A DNA stretch of 47,727 nt from an uncultured Bacillota bacterium (GTDB taxonomy: Bacteria > Bacillota_I > Bacilli_A > RFN20 > CAG-449): contig CABUOQ010000013.1 in assembly GCA_902493275.1 (NCBI GenBank), forward strand, positions 1 through 47,727. The letters are read 5' to 3'. The notes below the pieces were generated by a model. It was not told the DNA's origin. It did no database searches and saw nothing but the letters and a program-made list of their open reading frames with translations. Below, one piece after another: positions 42,253 through 47,727 of this stretch. Numbering within the stretch: position 1 is the stretch's first letter; every line of letters begins with the position of its first letter. Both the position numbers and the translations under genes were made by a program.

Positions 42253-42609
42253 TTACATATTTTCATTAATATCTTTCAACTTTTGTTCTAGTTCCTCAAC
42301 TCTTTCTTCTAAAGAAACAATCTTAGCATTTACCTCATATATATTTATATATCCAAACTTATCTACTCGCGATTTATATTTATTGTAATTATATTTTGTT
42401 GGTATGACCAAATATAAAATGATACCAAGCAAAATCATGACTGCGCCTAATATTAGAAATATTATATTAAGTTCTTCAATGTTTAAAAATATTGAGATAA
42501 TTATAAATATTAATCCCACTATACCGAAAACAAATAGAAAGTATTTCTTTACTAACTTAGCCTGTTTTTCTTGCTTTTCATCAAACATTTGTTTTTCTTT
42601 ATCATCCAT
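42253..42609 (-). CDS. Small two-helix membrane protein with C-terminal coiled coil
   Basis: 118 residues: a charged head (1-22), two membrane helices (about 23-43 and 48-70) and a final coiled coil (VNAKIVSLEERVEELEQKLKDI, about 93-114). TAGGAG lies upstream of the ATG. Family unknown to me. The topology suggests both ends are cytoplasmic, with a helical oligomerisation tail. Confidence 0.75.
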   Translation of the reverse strand: MDDKEKQMFDEKQEKQAKLVKKYFLFVFGIVGLIFIIISIFLNIEELNIIFLILGAVMILLGIILYLVIPTKYNYNKYKSRVDKFGYINIYEVNAKIVSLEERVEELEQKLKDINENM

Positions 42610-42712
42610 ATTTTATAACTCCTATTGATAATGTAATTATATCACGTATCATTTTAGATAGTCATAAAAACGTATAACAATAATAAACCCACTATTGATA
42701 CAATAAGTAAAT

Positions 42713-43537
42713 TTATAATTGCATCAATACTTCTTTAATATCATCATTAAAACAAATAGATCTATCAACTATTTCTTTAGGAACATAAGCTTCTTTTTTA
42801 TTAATACAAACATATGTGGCATTTAAATTATGCGCGGTCATTTTCCAAAAAGAAAATTTAATAATTCCTGGTGTGTTATATCCTACTCCTAATTCTAAAA
42901 ACACAATTCTTTTATCAATGTTTTTTAAGATAAATTGTCGATATCTTTATAAAGCCCTATTACAATTTTCATCTTCAACAAAATTATTATCACTACGCAA
43001 ATGAGTTTCTAACTTTCTTCCACAAATAGAACATACTGGGATTAATGAAGATGGTATTTCATGAGTTATAGGATCAATATTATTTATCATATTTAATATA
43101 TGATTTTTATTATTAAACGTTTTTTGACAATGCGAGCATTGGAATAATCCATAATCTCCTTGCGTATAAAAAAGTCGATTTTTATCAAATCCACTTAATT
43201 GAAATTGATGATCAACATTAGTGGTAAGAACAAAATACTCTTTTTCTTTTATTAAATCATATAGCCTCTTATATAAAGGTAATCCGCATTCCTTATAACG
43301 ATTTAAATAAATAAACTTTGACCAATATCCCCAATATGATTCCTCATTATCGAAATGATGAAATCCTGCAGAATACATATCATTATATCCATATTTATCA
43401 TGCATATACTTAAAATTATTCAAAAAATTTGTTCCACCATATTCAAAACCAGCGGATGAAGATAATCCTGCACCCGCTCCAATGACAATAGCTTTTGCTT
43501 TAGAAATCATCTCTTTTAATTTCTCGATTGTAGACAT
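42713..43537 (-). pseudogene. SirTM-type sirtuin (Sir2 family), interrupted by nonsense codon
   Basis: The reading frame is intact over about 275 codons except for TAA at 42947-42949. Before it: GAGAGLSSSAGFEYGG (NAD-binding), TTNVDHQFQ (the SirTM variant of TQNID) and a zinc site CSHC...CSIC. After it the same frame continues RYRQFILKN...FLELGVGYNTPGIIKFSFWKMTAHN, the conserved C-terminal part of this family. SirTM enzymes are mono-ADP-ribosyl transferases that modify lipoylated GcvH-like carriers. The start is at ATG 43537 (or 43540) after AAGGAGG. A one-base change such as CAA, AAA or GAA to TAA accounts for the break. Confidence 0.9.
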
Positions 43538-44269
43538 CATATTCCTCCTTTTTAAACACATTGAAAATAACTTTTTTTATATTACTTAGGTTATTTACAA
43601 AATAATCACCTACCTCTTTAAGTGCAATTTTACATGCTTTATTATCGGATAAGCATAAATTCCAGTAGAGATACTACAAAATACAATTGACTCTATATTA
43701 TTCTCTTCTGCGATTTTTAAACATGACATATAGCAATTATATAAATCATTTTCATTTTCTTTAGTAACTTTGCCTTTGACTATAGGTTCTACGGTATGAA
43801 TAATATATTTGCTTGGAAGATTATATCCTTTTGTAATCTTTGCTCTTCCACTAGGTTCTTTCTTTTTTTGAAAGGACATTATTTTCATTAAATCTCTTCT
43901 AACTTGAAGACCCGCAAAAGAGTGAATAGCATTATCAATACAATTATGAAGTGGATAAAAACACCCTAACAAATCACTATTAGCCGCATTTACAATGGCA
44001 TCTGCTTTAATTAAAGTAATATCGCCTTGCCATAGATAAATATTATTTTTAATGGGAATAAGTTCATCAACATCAACTATAGTTTTATTTTTATAACTAT
44101 TTTGTATGATACTATCTTGAGCTTGATAATATTCATCTATTAGATTATTAGGTAATGTAATATTCATCAGCGCTCTAAACGTCTCAAAATTATATTTATT
44201 TCCTTTTATATTGATTCTATTAACTCTTTTAAGGTAATCGATAGCGTATTTTAAATTATCTTCGCTCAT
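43500..44269 (-). pseudogene. SirTM-linked macrodomain protein, frameshifted
   Basis: N-terminal helical part (1-75), then a macrodomain: LWQGDITLIKADAIVNAANSDLLGC, PLHNCIDNAIHSFAG, and CSISTGIYAYP. Frame 1 ends early (stop 43610-43612) as PIIKHVKLHLKR. Shifting one base at 43646-43648 restores YPDNKACKIALKEV...VIFNVFKKEEYDVY and ends at TAA 43500-43502, overlapping the sirtuin start as expected for an operon. So a one-base deletion has truncated the C-terminus. Macrodomains of this group reverse ADP-ribosylation by SirTM. The gene starts 4 bases inside the preceding stop. Confidence 0.88.
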
Positions 44270-44862
44270 ATAATATTGATTGCCTCCTTATTACAGATTT
44301 CTAAGCAAGCTCCGCATTTTAAACAATTATTCTCAATGATTAACTTATTTTGAATATCTATGCACTTTTGAGGACAAACTTTTAAACAATTGCCACAACT
44401 AGTACATTTATCCTTATTTACGATATACTTCTTCAAATCATTTTCTTTATAATTATTCGTAAATGTTTTTCTAAATATCGGTCTCGCTGTTAAATCAAAA
44501 TATTCACCTTCCCACGAATAAATTTTAAATATCTCTAAAACTTTACTTGTCTCACCTGGATATATATCATACATAAATTTATTGTTTTCAAATAATAAAG
44601 GTAAATAACTTTGATCTACTTTCATCACTAATCCTGAAAGAGAATAAGCTTTTTTATCTTGGCATATTGTAATAGATACATATGGATTTAATTCGAGTTC
44701 TTTATATAATTGCTTACCCCTTGCAGTTAAGAAAAAAAGGCAATTATCTTCTAAATACATCATGTCAATAATTCGATTAGATGGTTTACCATCTGTCGTA
44801 ATTGTCGCAAGGGATACATCTTTAATTTTTATTATTTGATTTAGAAAGTCTTTTTCGTCCAT
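44266..44862 (-). CDS. Flavin split-barrel (PNPOx-like) protein with two [4Fe-4S] ferredoxin motifs
   Basis: 198 residues from ATG 44862, which has GGGGGG eight bases upstream; an earlier in-frame ATG at 44898 precedes that RBS. Residues about 1-135 resemble a pyridoxamine-phosphate-oxidase-like FMN-binding barrel (VSLATITTDGKPSNRIIDMMY). The C-terminus has two 2[4Fe-4S] motifs: CTSCGNCLKVCP and CLKCGACLEICN. It is probably an electron-transfer flavoprotein. It is the first gene of the macrodomain/SirTM operon. The known SirTM operons also carry GcvH-L and LplA2, neither of which is here. Confidence 0.88.
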   Translation of the reverse strand: MDEKDFLNQIIKIKDVSLATITTDGKPSNRIIDMMYLEDNCLFFLTARGKQLYKELELNPYVSITICQDKKAYSLSGLVMKVDQSYLPLLFENNKFMYDIYPGETSKVLEIFKIYSWEGEYFDLTARPIFRKTFTNNYKENDLKKYIVNKDKCTSCGNCLKVCPQKCIDIQNKLIIENNCLKCGACLEICNKEAINII

Positions 44863-44884
44863 AGCAATATCCCCCCTATGAAAT

Positions 44885-44915
44885 AAACAAGTGAACAATT
44901 AATGCTCACTTGTTT
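44885..44915 (-). terminator. Hairpin between MBL-fold gene and ferredoxin gene
   Basis: AAACAAGTGA and TCACTTGTTT form a 10-bp stem. The tail on the minus strand is ATTTC, so it is a weak terminator; it could instead be a partial attenuator for the SirTM operon. Confidence 0.45.
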
Positions 44916-44926
44916 AAAATTATACT

Positions 44927-45727
44927 TTATTTTGAAAAGAAGGTACTCGCAGTAATATCAAGATAATTTAAACCTGAATAATTAGGGTATTCTTTTTTAA
45001 CCGCTTCTTTAAACAATTCTGCATTATCATAGCGCTTAGCAAGTGTTTTAATATTCTTTATATACTCAATCTTAGTTTTAACATCATTTAAATCTTCGGG
45101 ATCATAATGTGATGTTAACACTAATTCATAACCATTTTTAACGAACTTCTCTAAATAATCAATCATCTCATTAGCTCCAACAAATCCAGCGATAATTGAA
45201 TGGCAATCATGTCCTAACATATGAGTATAAATAACGTTAATTTCTGGAATAATGACATCGAAAGCATCATTGGTTTCAACTAAATCAAGTTCAATATCAG
45301 CGATATTTAACCTATCTCCTGGAACAAGATTTGTAACTTGATGAATAGAAGAATCAAAGATATTTCCAAAAACTTTGGTGAAGTTATTTACTAAACTTTT
45401 TCCGCCACCAATTGTTCCAAACTTATTTGCTTTATTGGTCGCGTATTTTTTTACATTCGTTAAGAATTTACCACCGCCCATGTGATACGCTAATACTAAG
45501 CCTTCAACAGAAACATTAAGTGATTTAATATAAGTTTCAAGTTCAACAATATTATCATAGAAACAAGGTGATTCAATAACTACCATCTTATTATTTTTAA
45601 TAAGCATAATTGCCTCATCATCGATAAAATCATTAGTGCGATATACTTGAAGATTAATTTTATCAAATGAGTAACTATATATAGCACCTTTCTCTAATTT
45701 AATTGTTTTGCAATTTGTTTTATTCAT
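44927..45727 (-). CDS. MBL-fold protein lacking the usual HxHxDH metal motif
   Basis: 266 residues. The beta-lactamase-fold outline is visible (IYSYSFDKINLQVYRTNDFI start; VVIESPCFYDNIVELETYIK; ITASTFF end) and late His residues are present (YTHMLGHDCHSI, LTSHYDPED). The place where HxHxDH is expected reads LAYHMGGGKFL, so the first metal ligands are missing. It may be a non-catalytic relative or use other ligands. The start has GGAGG upstream. It is on the same strand as the SirTM operon but separated from it by a hairpin. Confidence 0.65.
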   Translation of the reverse strand: MNKTNCKTIKLEKGAIYSYSFDKINLQVYRTNDFIDDEAIMLIKNNKMVVIESPCFYDNIVELETYIKSLNVSVEGLVLAYHMGGGKFLTNVKKYATNKANKFGTIGGGKSLVNNFTKVFGNIFDSSIHQVTNLVPGDRLNIADIELDLVETNDAFDVIIPEINVIYTHMLGHDCHSIIAGFVGANEMIDYLEKFVKNGYELVLTSHYDPEDLNDVKTKIEYIKNIKTLAKRYDNAELFKEAVKKEYPNYSGLNYLDITASTFFSK

Positions 45728-45762
45728 TTTTTCCTCCTATAAATTACTTTATCTTTTTTGCA

Positions 45763-45792
45763 ATTATATTATAGAATGAATGTGTCAAACAA
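45763..45792 (-). promoter_or_regulatory. Probable promoter for MBL-fold gene
   Basis: TTGTTT, 18 bases, TATAAT on the minus strand; an overlapping TTGACA gives a shorter spacing of 14. Confidence 0.4.
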
Positions 45793-45801
45793 AAAATTAC
45801 G

Positions 45802-45837
45802 CACTTTAAAGTGGCATAGTATCTTTTTAGATACTAT
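45802..45837. terminator. Palindrome plus hairpin after lipoprotein gene
   Basis: CACTTTAAAGTG (45802-45813) is a perfect 12-base palindrome. ATAGTATCT/AGATACTAT (45816-45837) forms a 9-bp hairpin with loop TTTT. On the minus strand both are followed by AATTTTTTG, so together they may terminate the lipoprotein transcript. Confidence 0.5.
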
Positions 45838-45869
45838 AGCTAAAACAAGCCTTTTATTATCTTTTTTTA

Positions 45870-46886
45870 TTAAATATTATGTTTAACTAATTCATTAAAG
45901 GAATGATTATTCACTATTTCGTAAATTATTTCATTAGATTCTAAATCAACTATTTTAAAATACTTATCATCAATAATATGTATAGTTCCTAATCCGCATT
46001 TTAAATAACACATCTCATAAAAATCTATTTGATCAGGCACAATTGAAGTTTCTTTAAATATTAAATTAGAAAGAAATGTTCTTTCATCCATTATTTTTTC
46101 AATTTCAAGAGTTTGATCTTGAATATATGTAAAATCATATATTGTCGACATAAAAAATGAACTACCATAATAAGAAGAAAAACTAGGTAATGAACTCATA
46201 TATTCATAGTAATTATTTTTATAAGTGAAACCATTCATATAACTTGATATTGTATAATTATTGCCATTTTTTAAATGAATAGTTAAATACTTTGAAGAAC
46301 CTCCAGCCCAAAGAGGATCTTTTCCTTGATATACTACACATTGTTTTAAAAAATAATATACTTTTTCAAGTTCTTCATTTGTACTTGTTATCGTATATGT
46401 ATTAAAAGATGATATCGATGGTGCAACAGAGCCATAATTATTTTCATTTATTGCATAATCTAAATCTTCTAAAGTTAAACCATCAATCCATGTATACAAA
46501 GAACTTAATAATGTATAATCCATTCCTTTAGTTTGAAAAGAGACTATAACATCATATGAAGGCATAATAAAACTATATTTCCAAACATAATTATCTTTAT
46601 ATGTTCCATCTTTTTGCTTCGAATAATATTCATCATTTAAATACATAGATAAATCAACATCACATAAAGATGTAGTATATATTATCACCTCTTCACCAGA
46701 ACAACATTTTTTGTCATGTGAAGCATAAATAACAAAATGATTTGGATCATTAATTGTTAAAGAAAACGATTCACATAAAGTAGCATCACTTGAAAAATTT
46801 TCAATTTTAGATAATCTATCTACTCCACAAGAGAATAAGCCAATCAATAATAACAAAGTGAAAAGTTTTAAAAAAGCTTTTTTCAT
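45870..46886 (-). CDS. Lipoprotein of unknown function with an F-x-MP-x-x-DV-type repeat
   Basis: Signal sequence with lipobox LFSC (Cys20), so a cell-surface lipoprotein of 338 residues. The segment YSFIMPSYDVIVSF (about residues 96-109) matches the F-x-MP-x-x-DV-x-I motif of the lipoprotein at 7.8-8.9 kb, implying the same kind of beta repeat. The remaining part is rich in Tyr and Ser with no motif I recognise. RBS AGGAG. It is isolated on the minus strand. Confidence 0.8.
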   Translation of the reverse strand: MKKAFLKLFTLLLLIGLFSCGVDRLSKIENFSSDATLCESFSLTINDPNHFVIYASHDKKCCSGEEVIIYTTSLCDVDLSMYLNDEYYSKQKDGTYKDNYVWKYSFIMPSYDVIVSFQTKGMDYTLLSSLYTWIDGLTLEDLDYAINENNYGSVAPSISSFNTYTITSTNEELEKVYYFLKQCVVYQGKDPLWAGGSSKYLTIHLKNGNNYTISSYMNGFTYKNNYYEYMSSLPSFSSYYGSSFFMSTIYDFTYIQDQTLEIEKIMDERTFLSNLIFKETSIVPDQIDFYEMCYLKCGLGTIHIIDDKYFKIVDLESNEIIYEIVNNHSFNELVKHNI

Positions 46887-47206
46887 AATAATTAATCTCC
46901 TAATAAATTAAATAATCAACCATCTCTTTTTTTTTGAATTATACAATATATATTTATATATTCAAAATACGCATTGAATGGTATCATTAAATATACTTAT
47001 TAATCTTTTAATTTTGACAAATGTATACTTATATTTTTAATTCATTATATTTATATGACTTTATTAAAGAATTATTATCTTAACTCATCGCATAATATGG
47101 AATTATTACATCATTATGATTCAAATTTGAAATGGTAATTAAAATAGATTCTTTACATTTTAATTTTATGTATTCATTAAGAACTTTTCCTTTGTTCAAA
47201 AAATTG
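46887..47206. other. Gene-poor stretch near right edge
   Basis: Nothing convincing. A minus-strand frame of about 40 codons (47080-47202, reading NEYIKLKCKESILITISNLN) lacks a good start and lies right after the AlbA/RecG-like remnant; it may be more eroded mobile DNA. Confidence 0.3.
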
Positions 47207-47478
47207 CTAATCTTCTTTATCTTCAATAGTTTCCCAATATCCTGTCTTGTGGGAGCCATCTCTTTTGATTATGTTTTTTCTAAAAGGAAAGATATAGTTC
47301 GTTGAACCATCTTTTCAGATTTGTTGATTCTTTTAGCAATTTCTGATTTAGAAATTTTGTCATTTGTAGCTATTAAGTTGTAGACCATTTGTTCTTGTTC
47401 ACTTAATGAAGTTTTTAAATGGACATTTGTCCTTATAAATTCAAAGAAAAGTAAAATATTAGAATTTGATGAATTCAA
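47207..47478 (-). pseudogene. C-terminal remnant of AlbA/RecG-like ATP-binding protein
   Basis: LSEQEQMVYNLIATNDKISKSEIAKRINKSEKMVQRTISFLLEK is a winged helix-turn-helix. A one-base shift at the end of that frame gives IIKRDGSHKTGYWETIED, the usual end of the AlbA_2/HATPase_c_4 proteins (cf. typical RxGSxKTGYW). The N-terminal domains are absent. Confidence 0.7.
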
Positions 47479-47658
47479 AAGTTAAGAACATCGATTTGTA
47501 CTTATTTAAGAGAGAAAGGAGTTCCTATAGAAGAGATAAGCCATTATTTAGGTCATAATGATATAAAAGTTACTGAAGAATATTACTCAAAAGTATCACT
47601 AAAAAAAGAAGATTCTTTGAATAAAGCAATAGATGATATTTTAAAGAAAATATTATAA
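47473..47658 (+). pseudogene. C-terminal fragment of a tyrosine recombinase/integrase
   Basis: Reads IQKLRTSICTYLREKGVPIEEISHYLGHNDIKVTEEYYSKVS and then a charged tail to TAA. The KLR, LGH and YY(S) elements correspond to the R, H and Tyr nucleophile region of tyrosine recombinases; the usual HxLR box His is Gln here and the frame is closed by TGA just upstream. Catalytic N-terminal part missing. Confidence 0.8.
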
Positions 47659-47727
47659 AAAGGTATCAAAACGTATACGTCAAAAAATAACACACTTACA
47701 AAAGATAAGAAAAATGATATCCTCTTA

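Noticed and set aside
42253..42904. Toxin-antitoxin pair formed by the small coiled-coil protein and a 63-codon frame
   Set aside because: The 63-codon frame is the C-terminal part of the interrupted sirtuin, not a separate gene.
30884..42949. TAA recoded as sense (IS orfB and sirtuin both have in-frame TAA)
   Set aside because: Many intact genes here end properly with TAA, and both interrupted genes are in decaying neighbourhoods, so plain nonsense mutations are simpler.

Overview
This window is AT-rich DNA using standard-code stops (TAA, TAG and TGA all end genes). The gene content fits a low-GC Gram-positive of the Bacilli/Erysipelotrichia/Mollicutes-related gut type. It has many lipobox lipoproteins, Listeria-Bacteroides type surface repeats, a Trp T-box, a guanine riboswitch, IS3-family elements and several DUF4143 ATPases. 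Species assignment from this sequence alone is not possible.

Layout. 1-5.2 kb: an MsmX/UgpC-type sugar ABC ATPase with an unusually long C-terminus, an Ogt DNA repair methyltransferase, a nucleoside phosphorylase, and a purine permease under a guanine riboswitch. 5.2-13.5 kb: a four-gene operon of exported proteins (CBM-like, LamG-metallophosphoesterase, DOMON/CBM9-like lipoprotein, repeat/GLUG lipoprotein). It diverges from an ArsR-type regulator whose C-terminal half looks like a beta-rich ligand-binding domain. This is the best candidate for an undescribed system. 13.6-21.7 kb: GtrA, a FucO-like alcohol dehydrogenase, an ArsB/NhaD-type permease, trpBA behind a Trp T-box with an extra terminator and an 18-codon Trp-containing ORF, and two membrane proteins.

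21.8-31.5 kb is an accessory region. It holds a decayed and two intact AAA/DUF4143 ATPases, an IS3-family remnant that truncates a probable alpha/beta hydrolase, a large SGNH-hydrolase lipoprotein divergent from an AraC regulator, and a second IS3-family copy with a nonsense codon in orfB, lying beside a tRNA-Leu(CAA). 31.7-38.1 kb: a GH2 glycosidase, a YwaF-type membrane protein, a small membrane protein, and a repeat-rich surface protein whose start is missing or unusual. 38.2-42.6 kb: a SNF2 helicase with a C-terminal HNH-like segment, a nitroreductase and a small coiled-coil membrane protein.

42.7-47.7 kb: a flavin/ferredoxin gene, a macrodomain gene and a SirTM-type sirtuin form an ADP-ribosylation operon in which the last two genes are both broken (frameshift, nonsense). 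Next come an MBL-fold protein lacking the usual metal motif and a lipoprotein. The edge holds remnants of an AlbA/RecG-like ATP-binding protein and a tyrosine recombinase. Overall the window mixes glycan-facing surface genes and nutrient salvage (guanine, nucleosides, tryptophan/indole) with mobile and decaying defence-like genes.
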